NCBI RefSeq assembly: GCF_028640845.1
Contig: NC_080539.1
Span: forward strand, 104,930,554 to 104,994,553
Length of the DNA: 64,000 bases
Direction of reading: 5' to 3'
Source: Ahaetulla prasina
Taxonomy: Eukaryota > Chordata > Lepidosauria > Squamata > Colubridae
Shown here: positions 35,088-45,227 of the stretch, piece after piece
How the letters are laid out: the number at the start of each line of letters is the position of its first letter
How positions within the stretch are numbered: position 1 is the first letter of the stretch
Notes under the pieces: generated by a model
Seen by the model: the letters and a program-made list of their open reading frames with translations, nothing else
Told to the model about the DNA's origin: nothing
Databases searched by the model: none
Program-made: the position numbers and the translations under genes

Positions 35088-35800
35088 GCTGTGCCATTTT
35101 CTTGCTCTCTGTCTTGGGTTTTAGTGGGGGGTTCTTTTTGGATTAGTTTGGTAATCTTATTTCTCTGGAATCCATTGGATGTTAGTACGTTTGTGAGAGT
35201 GTGTAGTTCGGTTTTTAGGTGTTGTTCGTCAGCTAAGCATTTTGTTCTAGAGATGAGTGTCTTGGCTACGGAGTTGATCTGTGCTGGGTGGTGGTGTGAG
35301 AGTGCATGCAGATAGCGGTTTGTGTGTGTTTTCTTCTGGTAGATGGTGTGTCCTAGGGAGCCATTGGGTTTCTTGTAGACTAAGACATCTAGGAAGGGAA
35401 GTTGGTTGTTAACTTCTGTTTCCATGGTGAACTGTATTTTGGGGTGTAGGCTATTGAGGTGTGTGAGGAAGTTTTCAAGTTTTTCTTTCCCGTGTGGCCA
35501 GATTATGAAGGTGTCGCCTACGTATCTGAGCCAGAGTTTGGGTTTGTGATCAGATTTTTCTAGTGCTTGGGTTTCAAAGTGTTCCATGTAGAGGTTGGCA
35601 ATGACAGGTGAGAGGGGTGATCCCATGGGTGCGCCTTCTATTTGTTTGTATTTTTGTCCGTTATAGATGAAGTATGTGTTGGATAGGCAGTGGTTGGTCA
35701 GATCTAGTATGTGCTTGGGGGGGTTATATTTGTTTTGGATAGCTGTCAAGGCTTCTTTGATTGGCACTTGGGTGAAGAGGGATATGACATCAAAGCTCAC
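34733..35800 (-). pseudogene. PLE reverse transcriptase and GIY-YIG endonuclease
   Basis: The frame covers 355 residues. RT motif A is SFDVISLFT (residues 2-10), motif B is GAPMGSPLSP (56-65), and the YxDD motif C reads YVGD (93-96), one catalytic aspartate being replaced by glycine. The GIY-YIG nuclease follows at about residues 286-340: GVYEIPC, a CxxC pair, YIGQTNRR and HKNSF, then LVQHF...GHDI. In PLEs the RT copies the RNA and the nuclease opens the target. The listed start is not real: the frame opens with a GTG codon inside motif A, and the true protein begins upstream in other frames. With the substitution and frameshifts it cannot act. Confidence 0.93.
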
Positions 35801-36092
35801 GAGTAGGTCGCTGGGCTGTAAGTTTTGTTTCTTTATGATCTCTATGAACTGGAATGAGTTTTTACGTGAGGTGATGGATTCTGCATAGGGCTGTAGTTGT
35901 TTGGCGAGAAATTTGGCTAGGTTTTGTAGAGGTGAGCCTATGGAGCTGACTATGGGTCTGAGTGGGGTTCCTTCTTTGTGTATCTTGGGAGGCCATAGAG
36001 CTTAGGGCATCTGGATGATTTCTCTCTGGGAATGATTCTTTGTTGGATTTCTTCGCTGATGGGGAGGCTTTTATTTTGGATCTAGTGGTTTT

Positions 36093-36500
36093 CTAGGTAG
36101 GTGGTGGGGTCTGTTTTAGGGGCTTGTATGCAGGGTCTTGGAGTAGGTTGGTTAATTTGGTTTGGTAGTCAGATGTGTTCATAACCACCGTGGCGTTGCC
36201 CTTGTCTGCTGGTAGGATTATTATGCTGGTATCTTTTTTCAGGTTAAGTAGTGCTGTCTGTTCCTCTTTGGGTAAGTTGCTTTTGGGTGGCTTGCTGCTG
36301 CAGAGGATGTTGGTGATTTCGAGTCTGATTTTGTTAGCGTCATCGGGATTGATTTTGGTCAGGCTGGTTTCAACTCCGCATATAATGGTCTCAGTGGGGA
36401 TGTATTTGGGAGTGACTGCAAAGTTGAATCCTTTGGAAAGGACATCGGTTTCAGCTTTGGTGAGGATCCTATCTGAGATGTTATGCACTGTTTGTTTCAT
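36093..36500 (-). pseudogene. PLE RT N-terminal part
   Basis: 135 residues with PKYIPTETIICGVE and IILPADKGNATVVM (about 95-107), the PLE motif preceding the RT fingers. Between this frame and 35800 the translation continues in other frames with stops; a conserved YGLP-type motif can be read around 35980-36000. Confidence 0.88.
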
Positions 36501-37036
36501 GTGTTGCTGTGAGGGTGGAGGGGTTTGTTTCTGGCGTTCTTGTAGTCTTGAGTTTGTTGGTGTGCGTGTCTGTCTTGAGGGTGGTCTGTGTTTCGCTCTC
36601 CAGACGGCAAGTTGTTTGGATTTGTCCCAAAGTGCAGGTGCATCTTGTTGCTGAGTTTGAGGTGAAGTGTGAGGAGATCTTTGTTGATTTGATCTAGGAG
36701 GAATCTTTTTGTGTGAAGTTCATTTCTGATTAAGGCCAATTCTGTTCTTTTTAGGATGCGTTTGGTGGCTGCAGAGTTGGAGTGGAATTTCAATTGGAAG
36801 CATTTGGGGATTAAATTTTCATCGCGGCAGTTTCGTAGGAATGCGAGGTCACATAAAATGGAAGCTCTTTGGACTTCTAGTTTTTCATAGGTCCTGGTCA
36901 GATGGTGGATTTCCTCCCCGTAGAGGTGCAATATTTGTTTTCTGAGGTTTTCACGGGTGTTTGTATATAGGTCTTTGGTTGTTGGGTTTTCTCCGTGTAA
37001 AATTGGAAGTGTCTTGGCGTTTCGACGAAGTCTCAT
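36497..37036 (-). pseudogene. PLE ORF N-terminal region
   Basis: 179 residues, charged and probably helical, with the segment TKDLYTNTRENLRKQILHLY. The first ~40 residues are encoded in the upstream pseudo-LTR, and the same residues can be read at the outer end of each other pseudo-LTR copy. It overlaps the RT N-terminal frame by four bases in a different frame, a sign of a frameshift. Confidence 0.85.
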
Positions 37037-37961
37037 TCGTCATCTTCAGGCTTCAGCCGTGCTTCTGGGAGCAATGTGTGATCGCAGCTGTTTCTTCCTT
37101 TTAACTGCTAGTGGGGTTTGAACTGATTGGGTGGGAGCTTGGCTGTGCTCTGATTGGATGGGGTTTTCTGTGCTCTGATTGGCTGGGGTGTGTCCTGTGT
37201 TGGTGGGGGCTTGGTTGTGCTCAGTCTAATCTGTGCTGCAGGGGGATTTGAGCTGGTGAGCTGCACTGCTGCTGTTTGGCTTCGTGTTCGTGGTCGTGCT
37301 ACATCTTCGTAGTGGGTGTCAGTCTGCTGCATGTATGGATTGGAGGGGTTTGAAATGGCTAATGTTGCAGCTGCGGTCTGGCTTCTGGTCCTTGGTCGTG
37401 CTTCCTGATCAGTGTGGGTTTGGGTGTGCTTTCTGGGTGGATGTGTGGTGACATCCTGTGGACCTCGTGAGTGTGGGTCTGGTGTCATTCCTCGTGTTAG
37501 GGACACGTTTGTCAATAAGGGCAGGTTTCCAAATGGCTGGTAGGCGGGAGGTATCATCTCGTTTGTTCATGCTGTGTGGGCGTTTTTCTATCTCGATGGC
37601 TTCTCTGATTATTCTGTTGTTAAAGTGTTCAGTTTTGGCGATAGTTCTGGTCTTTTTAAAGTCAATATCGTGTCCTGTGACTTTAAAGTGGTGGACCAGG
37701 AAGAAGTTGGTTCCTCTTTTGAATGAGTTCTTGTGTTCTTCAATGCGTGCACTTATTCTTCTGTTGGTTTGTCCAATGTATGTGGTGGGGCAGGCGGTGC
37801 ATGGGATTTCATATACTCCTTGATTTTCTAACTCAATTTTGTCTTTGGGGTTTCTTAGGATGGTGGATATTTTTTGGTTTGTGCAGAATGCTGTCTTGAT
37901 GTTATGTTTGTGGAGGATCTTGCTGATTCTGTCTGTGGTGCCTTTTATATATGGGAGGAGG
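36937..37961 (-). repeat. PLE upstream pseudo-LTR
   Basis: A second, partial copy of the element's 3' half lies head-to-tail in front of the coding region. It encodes the end of the RT, the GIY-YIG motif (near 37770) and the C-terminal extension (37108-37557). The hammerhead-like segment (37014-37049) keeps CTGAAGA and stem II but lacks three bases after GAAAC. Confidence 0.92.
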
Positions 37962-37969
37962 ATATATAT

Positions 37970-38281
37970 GCAGCAGTGCAGCTCACCAGCTCAAATCCCC
38001 CTGCAGCACAGATTAGACTGAGCACAACCAAGCCCCCACCAACACAGGACACACCCCCAGCCAATCAGAGCACAGAAAAACCCCCATCCAATCAGAGCAC
38101 AGCCAAGCTCCCACCCAATCAGTTCAAACCCCCACTAGCAGTTAAAAGGAAGAAACAGCTGCGATCACACATTGCTCCCAGAAGCACGAAGCTGAAGCCT
38201 GAAGATGACGAATGAGACTTCGTCGAAACGTCGCCAAGACACTTCCAATTTTACACGGGAGAAAACCCGAACAACCAAAGA

Positions 38282-38283
<2 letters not shown>
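37970..38283 (+). repeat. Inverted pseudo-LTR piece at the PLE 5' end
   Basis: GCAGCAGTGCAGCTCACCAG to CAACCAAAGACCTATA is the reverse complement of about 34081-34395. Such inverted 5' extensions are common in PLE insertions. This piece keeps the only complete hammerhead-like core. Confidence 0.93.
38199..38235 (+). ncRNA. Hammerhead-ribozyme-like core in PLE pseudo-LTR
   Basis: CTGAAGA (38199-38205) fits the hammerhead CUGANGA box. One T follows, then GACGAA (38207-38212) pairs exactly with TTCGTC (38219-38224), and GAAA (38225-38228) follows at once. Next comes CGTC, so GAA-ACGU-C gives a palindromic ACGU that could form stem III between two molecules, with cleavage after the C. The extra T before stem II departs from the canonical core. 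Hammerheads are known in PLEs; activity here is inference. Confidence 0.5.

Positions 38284-38360
<77 letters not shown>
38284..38360. repeat. (TA)n at the PLE 5' boundary
   Basis: Uninterrupted TA dinucleotides join the inverted pseudo-LTR to the LINE. Confidence 0.97.
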
Positions 38361-38362
<2 letters not shown>

Positions 38363-38425
38363 AAAGAAACAAAAGGACAGGAACGGTAGGCATGTTTGTG
38401 CTCTTATGCACGCCAAATGCACGCA
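38361..38425 (-). mobile_element. CR1-group LINE 3' UTR, right of the PLE
   Basis: GGACAGGAACGGTAGGCATG and TTTGTGCTCTTATGCACGCC match 8176-8220. The LINE piece ends within the following 20 bases. Confidence 0.88.
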
Positions 38426-39395
38426 TTTGGATGAGAGTGAAATGACAGCAAAAAATAAATGTTTGCTATGCTCTTCTGAAGCCCAGATGCCAACGTGTGT
38501 TCTTTGACAACCTGAATCAGGCAGTTCTGACTTGGAGACTATCAAGTTCAATTTACTTTTTTAAGTTGGAAGTCTAATATCAGCCTCAAAAGATGGCTAA
38601 CATGATACTCTTTGAGGGATTTGATGGGGTGGAGAATCCAAGATGGCAACCCACTAGCAACTTCTGAAGTAAACTCCTGGCTTTTCTACTTCTGGCTTAA
38701 CCCAATGCCCTCAAAACTCCATCCAAGGATGAGAAAAGAATCTAGATGAGCCCTAGCAATGTTATGGAAGCCATCAATCTTAACAAGGCAGAAAAACAGA
38801 TGAGGATCAACTCTTATCTCCTCACTAGAGACACAACTAAAAAAGTGAGTAATGGATCCACTGTTCCAGGATCCCTTTAACCTCCAGACTATAAGAATGG
38901 ATAATCCAGCCATATCACAGGCTGTCAAGAACTGCCAAAATTATCTACTGAAGCAGGGAGATAACCTTCTGGAGCAAGCTCCTGGACCTCTCTGACAACT
39001 ATATCTCTAGGCTTGCCTTCTGTCTGCTACTGTTTGAAAACTTCTACCAAGGGAGAACAAACTTACTGCTGAATGTCATAATCAAATAGAGCTAATGGGC
39101 TTCATTTCATATAACATAAATATCAATTCAACAGTGATTGGACTTTCTGCATCTGTTCATGCTAATCTGCACAGTGGCATGCTGACCTCTATCAACAGTA
39201 ATCAGCTTCTGCTCTTTTGATGAAATAAATACATTTATACTGTGTCGAATTCTAAACCAGCACAGTGGAGAATGGAACATGCCTATCTGGCTGTTTCAAT
39301 TTAACTCATGGTGGAATCTACCCATTAGCAAAATTCTATAATAGGAAGGTACATTTTCCATAAATTTTAAAATGTCAGTGAGGTGAGTCCTTCCT
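38426..39395. other. Unclassified sequence, possible L1 5' relic
   Basis: GGAGAATCCAAGATGGCAAC resembles the 5' ends of L1-type LINEs, but no ORF1 domain is readable. The rest is unrecognised. Confidence 0.3.
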
Positions 39396-39430
39396 CCTCC
39401 CCAGGTTTGTCCTTCCAAAAATGTATTGTA
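39396..39430. repeat. Direct repeat left of the L2 LINE
   Basis: CCTCCCCAGGTTTGTCCTTC and following bases recur at 43796-43829 with two mismatches and a one-base gap. It may be a long target duplication, though 40 bases separate it from the LINE tail. Confidence 0.7.
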
Positions 39431-39744
39431 AATCTGCATACTACAGAATTCATGTATCATGCAATTTTTCATTATTATTTATTTATTTATTTATTTATTT
39501 AATTTGATTTTTATACCGCCCTTCTCCCGAAGGACTCAGGGCGGTGTACAGGCAAAATAAAAACAACAATACAAATATACACAATTTAAATACCCTTAAA
39601 AAACTTATTCAAAATTAGCCTGATATTAAAAAATCATCATCAATTAAAACCCCATTTAAAATTTGTAAAATTCCCTTTTAAAATCCAATTAAGCCAGCCT
39701 TGAATAAAAGATGGGTCTTCAGTTCGCGACGAAATGTCCGAAGG

Positions 39745-40446
39745 TCAGGTATTTGGCGTAAACCAGGGGAAGCTCGTTCCAGAGGTGGGAGCCCCACAGA
39801 AGGCCCTTCCCTGGGGCCGCCAGCCGACATTGTTTGGCGGACGGCACCTGAGAAGTCCCTCTCTATGGGAGCGTCTGGTCGGTGGGAGGCATGTGGTAGC
39901 AGCAGGCGGTCCCGTAAGTACCCAGGTCCTAAGCCATGGGCGCTTTAAAGGTCGTAACCAACACCTTAAAGTGCACTCGAAGGCCACAGGCAGCCAGTGC
40001 AGTCTGCGCAGGAGCGGTGTTACATGGGAGCTACGGGTAGCTCCTCTATCACCAGCAGCTGCATTCTGGACTAACTGAAGCCTCCGAGTGCACTTCAAGA
40101 GCCCCATGTAGAGCATTACAGTAATCCAGCGAGAGGTAGCGAGCATGAGTGACTGTGCATAAGGCATCCCGATCAAGGAAGGCGCAACTGCGGACCAGGC
40201 GAACCTGGTGAAGGCCCTCCTGGAGGCGGCCGTCAAATGATCTTCAAACGACAGCCGATCATCCAGGAGGACGCCTAAGTTGCGCACCCTATCCTTTGGG
40301 GCCAATAACTCGCCTCCGACAGCCAGCGCGGCTGCAGCTGACTGAATCGGGATGCCGGCATCCACAGCCACTCCGTCTTGGAGGATTAAGCTTGAGCCTG
40401 TTTCTCCCCATCCAGACCCGTCGGCTTCCAAACACCGGGACAGCAC
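39745..40446 (-). pseudogene. L2 ORF2 RT thumb and C-terminus (degraded)
   Basis: 233 residues with RNLGVLLDDRLSFEDHL, RRLQLVQNAAA and HVTPLLRRLHWLPV, all typical of the region after RT motif C in L2. Small indels have scrambled parts: the LDYCNALYMG motif seen in the 49-kb copy is partly lost. The true C-terminus continues in another frame. Confidence 0.85.
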
Positions 40447-40551
40447 TTCAACAACTTCATTGGGGTGGCCGGGGTGGAAAAGTACAGCTGAGTATCATCA
40501 GCGTACTGCTGGTATCTCACCCGAAACCACTGATGATCTCACCCAGCGGCT

Positions 40552-40926
40552 TCATGTAGATGTTGAACAACAGGCGAGAGAATCGACCCCTGCGGGACCC
40601 CACAAGTGAGGCCCTCGCGGTCGACCTCTGCCCCCGTCAACACCGTCTGCGTCCGGTCGGAGAGATAGGAGGAGAACCACCGATATCGGTGCCTCCACTC
40701 CCAATCCCCCAGCCGGCGCAGCAGATACCATGGTCGATGGTATCGAGCGCGCCGAGAGGTCTAATAAGACCAGGGCAGAGGAATAACCCCTGTCCCTGGC
40801 CCTCCAGAGATCATCCACCAATGCGACCAAAGCTGTCTCCGTGCTGTATCCGCGTCGGAAGCCGGACTGGAACGGATCTAGATAGACATCTTCATCCAGG
40901 TATTGGGGTAGCTGTCGCCACGGCAC
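40552..40926 (-). pseudogene. L2 ORF2 RT core fragment
   Basis: 124 residues with [20 protein letters not shown] (RT motif 2 region) and [11 protein letters not shown] (motif A). The preceding and following RT parts lie in other frames, so the core is interrupted on both sides. Confidence 0.85.
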
Positions 40927-42379
40927 TCTCTACAACCTTCGCAACAAAGCGAAGGTTGGAGACTGGACGATAATTACCCAAAATAGCTGGGTCCAGGGAG
41001 GGCTTCTTAAGGAGGGGTCTCACCACCGCCTCTTTCAAGGCGGCAGGGAAAACCCCTTCCAATAAAGAAGCGTTGATAATCCTCTGGAGCCAGCCTCGTG
41101 TCACCGCCTGAGTGGCCAGTACCAGCCAGGAAGGGCACGGGTCCAGTAAACATGTCGTGCCGTGCAGCCCCCCCAACAACCTGTCGACGTCCTCGGGAGC
41201 CACAGGGTCAAACTCATCCCAAATAGACTCAACAAGACGTGCCTCCTCTCCCTCGCTTGGATCATCCCAATTTCGGTCCAGACCGTCCCTCAGCTGAGCG
41301 ATTTTATCGTATAGATAACCGCTAAACTCCTCGGCTCGTCCCTGCAACGGGTCATCCCGCACCTCCTGATGTAGGAGAGAGCGGGTCACCCGAAACAGGG
41401 CGGCCGGGCGGTTATCTGCCGACGCAATGAGGGTGGAGGCGTAGAAACGCCTCGCTTCCCTCATTGCCACTAGGTAGGTCCTAGAATAGGACCTAACTAG
41501 TGTCCGATCAGCTTCGGAGCGACTGGACCTCCAGGTGCTCTCCAGGCGTCTTCTCTGGCGTTTCATCTCCCTCAGCCCCTCGGAGTACCAGGGGGCCGGA
41601 CGAGATCTCCGCCGGGTCAGAGGCCGCAAAGGCACGACACGGTCCAAGGCCCCGGCCGCGGCCTGTTCCCAGGCCGTGACCAGTTCCTCAGTCGTGCCGT
41701 GGGCCAGTTCCTCAGGGAATGGCCCAAGCTCCGTCAGGAACCTCTCGGGGTCCATCAGGCGCCTGGGACGGAACCACCGTATAGGTTCCGTCTCCCTGCG
41801 GTGGTGAATGGCGGTTCGGAAGTCTAGGCGAAGGAGAAAATGATCCGACCATGACATTGGTTCTGTTACTAAGTCATCTAACACCAGATCATTAAGCCAC
41901 TGCCCAGAGATATAAATCAGATCCAGCGTGCCTCCCCCCGAGTGCGTAGGGCCATCATTTACTCGAATCAGGTCCAAGGCCGTCATGGAAGCCTGAAACT
42001 CCCGAGCTGCCGTCGATGACAAGCCAACTGATGGCAGGTTAAAATCCCCCATGACTATAAGTCTGGGGGTTTCGACCGCCACAGCAGCGAGCACCTCCAA
42101 CAGCTCAGGCAGGGCTGTGGTCACGTAGCAAGGAGCCAGGTACGCGATCACCAAGCCCAACTGATTCCTATAGCCCCATCGCACATAGAGGGATTCACAG
42201 CCGGCAATCTGAGGAACAGTGGTCTCCCTCGGCTCTAGATCCTCCCTAATGACAACCGCCACCCCCACCCCTACCTTGGTCCTCGGCTGATGGAATGCTC
42301 GGAAACCTGGCGGGCACATCTCGACAAGGGGACCCCCCTCTGGGCCCAACCAGGTTTCCGTAATACCCATAAGGTCCAT
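40892..42379 (-). pseudogene. L2 ORF2 endonuclease plus RT fingers
   Basis: The longest open frame of the window, 495 residues. The EEP-type endonuclease shows GITETWLG (5-12), VMGDFNLP (109-116), and SWSDHFLLRLDF with the catalytic SDH (178-180). A linker of about 200 residues leads to the RT N-terminus, ALKEAVVRPLLKKPS and NYRPVSNL (near 470-477). The frame ends 30 residues later. The natural start with NARSVVNK lies in another frame at about 42430-42450. Host function is not suggested: the same protein occurs in several broken copies here. Confidence 0.92.
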
Positions 42380-42479
42380 GGACTCCCCTGAATAAGATCA
42401 CAAATCAGGGGCCTTATTAACCACGGACCGAGCATTACATAGCATCAGCCGAAGGTCCAAGCTCTGAGGATCATGGCCA

Positions 42480-43795
42480 CCCGGGAACGGGTCGGGACTG
42501 AGGGGCGGAGCACGCGATCGCTCTCAAACATCGAACGCGTGCTCCCTCAACACGTCGGCCCCTCCCCGCCATATCTGCCTCTCCCACTTACCGTACAGAT
42601 TGAGTAACCCTCTAAACCTGGAACGTCTTCCCCTGCCTTCAGACAAGATGGAATAGTGTCGCGAACTAGCACAGGGCTGGATCCCTCGGCGGGTTTGTCC
42701 CCACCCGCCAAATCCTCCCCTCAAAAACCCTTATTTAAAAACTATTTAAAAACCCCACAACTTCTTCTTGGCGCATGCCACCTCTCTGGGTCCCAAGACC
42801 CTTCGTTAAGGTAGGCCCTTGATAGTTTGGAGGCCATTCCTGCGAGGGAACCTCGCAGTTGTCGTAGTTCGTGAATGAGTATCTCATGGGAAATAGTCCA
42901 TTTACAGCGACAAGATGTCCATTCCTGACCGGCGAAGATGTTCTGGTCGTACCTGTAGATCGTCAAACCCGGTGTTAGGCATATTACTGGCCACTCGGGC
43001 AGAGATATTATCATAGTCCGTAGAAAGTCCAAATGGGTCCAGAGACAACCAGGGCTTGGCATAATAGCCTCCCCTTGGTTGTTTCCTCGGCTACAAAGAT
43101 GGAAAAGTCAGTAGCCGGGATAGTATCCCTTGGGTTCCCGGCAGCATACCATCATGGGTCAAACCCGTGAGGCCTGCTAATCAGGACGAAATTCTGTCAC
43201 CGGTACCGTCAGTGCCGTCATTGCCGTCCAACACAGTGCCGCTGTTGTACCTAACCAGGCCAAGCCACCTCTCAGTCGGCGATGGAAAACACGACCTAAG
43301 ATGTAAGCCGTAGATAAAATTACGGCATTCTAGGCAGGCCATGGTAAAAGTCAGCAGTGAGGGGGAAGAATATTCCGGGCCATGTTCCGGGCCATGAAGA
43401 GAGAAGAGAAGGATAGGGGGAGGGGCAATAATCATGCCCATGCCGGCCCCACTCCAGCCACCGATGTTACCTGCGGTCCCACACCCAAGACTCAGCATAC
43501 CGCATGCCAGCATACCGCCGTCGATGGTTGGGCCGCTCCCCAGCCGATTGATTACATCGTCGGCCGAAACGGCCGACAAACAGCTGAGTCAGGCTGGGCG
43601 TCTTCTCGCCCCCCCCAACATGGCCGCCGCCGTCCGCTGCTATAGAGGACCTCGGCTCCGTACTCAGCAGCCGAGAGCTCAATGAGGTCCGAAGACCTCG
43701 CTCTCGGCTGCCGGAAGGATCGCATACCCGGAGCCGAGGACCAGGCAGCCTGGCAGCCCATAGAACGGCATTGCGGCCTGAGGACTCTCAGCCGC
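42480..43795 (-). promoter_or_regulatory. CpG-rich 5' region of the L2 LINE
   Basis: About 1.3 kb of GC- and CpG-rich sequence upstream of the endonuclease, in contrast to the AT-rich surroundings. It ends with repeated CTCGGCTGCCGG/CGGCCGAAACGGCCGAC text. It probably holds the LINE's internal promoter and perhaps a decayed ORF1, though I can read no ORF1 domain. Confidence 0.5.
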
Positions 43796-43829
43796 CCTCC
43801 CAGGTTTGTCCTTCCAAAGAAGTATTGTA
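43796..43829. repeat. Direct repeat right of the L2 LINE
   Basis: Partner of 39396-39430 (CAGGTTTGTCCTTCCAAAGA and GTATTGTA). Confidence 0.7.
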
Positions 43830-44605
43830 TTTCACATTAAAGTAAAGCCCCTAACAAGTCCAGTTCATTTAGATGGGTATACCCTTAATTACAGTGATTT
43901 ACATAGCCACATAACTTTGATGATGCAAAAAAATGTCATGTCATCATGCAAGCATCACACATTTGTATTTTTTTTGTGACATCACACATAAGTATAGAAA
44001 GGTGAGATGTTTAAATTGCAAAGCCTAAGTTTAAAAGATATTGCTTAGATGCTAAAAACCAATTTCCAACCTTAACAAATATGTATCCAAAATTCTTTAG
44101 ACCAATGTTCCCCACTGTGTTCTGCATTATCATTTTTTTTATCCACTTAATTAGGCATTGCATAATGTTTGCAGGGTGAAGGCAATGCATACAACAAACC
44201 AAGATAGAATGGAAGCAATATTCAAGTTGCACAAGTCAAACTGTGCATGCAGGTGTGTGTGCACCGCCCCACTGCTCCTGAAAGTCAAGCTGCGCATGCA
44301 CATGCGCGCATGCATATTGGCCTGCTGATCATGTGGCCCAGTTCCCTTCATTCACTGCCAAACTGCAAAGATTGGGGATTGTTGTTCTAGTGGACAGGAA
44401 AAAGTCAGCAAGAGTTACCAATCTCATATCATTATTCTAAGTATTTGGATGTGATAGGCAGGTTGACCAAAACCCAAGATTGCGCAAGAAAATACCTCAT
44501 CTGATTTCTCAACACTTCTTATGGATACAGAAAACTTACAATACCTATGAGATTTTTTCCTATTAAGTGCATCATTAATCATGCTACAACTCTTCCATCT
44601 TACTG
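43830..44605. other. Mostly unannotated; possible degraded hAT element
   Basis: CAATGTTCCCCACTGTGTT near 44103 and GATTGGGGATTGTTGTTC near 44370 could be decayed inverted ends of a hAT element around a GCATGCGCAC-rich core. I could not confirm a target duplication. Confidence 0.3.
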
Positions 44606-44610
44606 CTGAG

Positions 44611-45227
44611 GATTGTGGTCCACCAGCAGCCTGCGGAGCTGGCAACAGAGTTGGACAGTGATGAGGCTGAGGAAGAACATGGGCCAGTCCTGGAGGCTGG
44701 GGAAGGCCCGGATGAGGACTCTATGTCGGTGGCAGAAATGGGAACAGGGCGATCGGGGAGTGAGGTGCGGACTCCGGAGCCTCCAGAGGTTGCCTCACTA
44801 TTGTCACTATTAGCCTGCTCCTAATGCACACATGAGAAGAGCTGCCAGAAGGCAAGAGCAGCTAAAGCAAAGAGGACGACTCGGGAGTAGGGCCAAGAGA
44901 TGATTGACCCCTCCCATAAGGCTTAAAAGACCAGCAATGGCATTTGGCCTCTTTGTCGGAAAACAACGTTGATAGCCTTGCTCCTTGTCTTGCCGCATTT
45001 ATTTCTTGTCAGTGTCTTCTGCTTTTGAACTTTTGCCAAGAAAAGCCTTTGGCAGTTTGCCTAATTAGACCAAGGTTGGTGATAAGACTGAAGAATTGTG
45101 TTATGAAGCATTTGCTTTGATTTAGTTTGGACTACGCTGAGAATGAGTTAATTCTCAGCTTTTCTAATAAAGCCTGTTTTTAAACTGATTGTATTTACTA
45201 CTACTACCTTGGGCCTGGGTCACAACA
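44611..45227 (+). mobile_element. Solo LTR (617 bp)
   Basis: The left end GATTGTGGTCC and right end GGGTCACAACA are inverted repeats, the first two bases being degraded from TG. A perfect 5-bp target duplication, ctgag, lies at 44606-44610 and 45228-45232. A TTAAAAG TATA-like box lies near 44922 and a polyadenylation signal AATAAA at 45166-45171, giving a plausible U3-R-U5 order. No internal region remains. The family is undecided. Confidence 0.88.

Larger units (their letters stand above)
34051..38283 (-). mobile_element. Penelope-like element with tandem pseudo-LTRs and inverted 5' piece
   Basis: On the minus strand the order is: inverted partial pseudo-LTR (38283-37970, lying in plus orientation), an upstream pseudo-LTR (37961-36937), the coding region (37036-34149), then the downstream pseudo-LTR (35087-34051). 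The tandem-plus-inverted layout, RT motifs and GIY-YIG nuclease are diagnostic of PLEs. Frames change at about 36498, between 36093 and 35800, and near 34733, and the RT catalytic site is altered, so the copy is dead. It lies inside a CR1-group LINE 3' UTR and is bounded by (TA)n on both sides. Confidence 0.95.
39471..43795 (-). mobile_element. L2-clade LINE, nearly full length, frameshifted
   Basis: On the minus strand the element runs from a CpG-rich 5' region (43795 to about 42480) through endonuclease and RT to a 3' UTR with the CCGCCCTGAGTCCTTCGGGA stem-loop (around 39515-39545) and a (AAAT)n tail at 39475-39501. The RT motif YADD can be read at about 40490-40501 in a frame broken on both sides. 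Several frameshifts divide ORF2, so the copy is inactive. It is the best L2 reference in the window. Confidence 0.92.

Noticed and set aside
34733..35800. RT-like ORF as a host telomerase or other domesticated RT
   Set aside because: The frame is broken on both sides, motif C is YVGD, and it lies within a clear PLE with pseudo-LTRs.
33950..38507. ORFs rich in alternating Ile-Tyr across (TA)n
   Set aside because: They are translations of the dinucleotide repeats at 33999-34050 and 38284-38360, not proteins.
40892..42379. 495-residue ORF as a host gene
   Set aside because: It is the endonuclease and RT start of an L2 LINE; another broken copy of the same protein lies at 19974-20714.
44100..44390. 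hAT element with CCCCAC/GTGGGG-type ends
   Set aside because: Ends are too degraded and no target duplication is visible; kept only as a remark.
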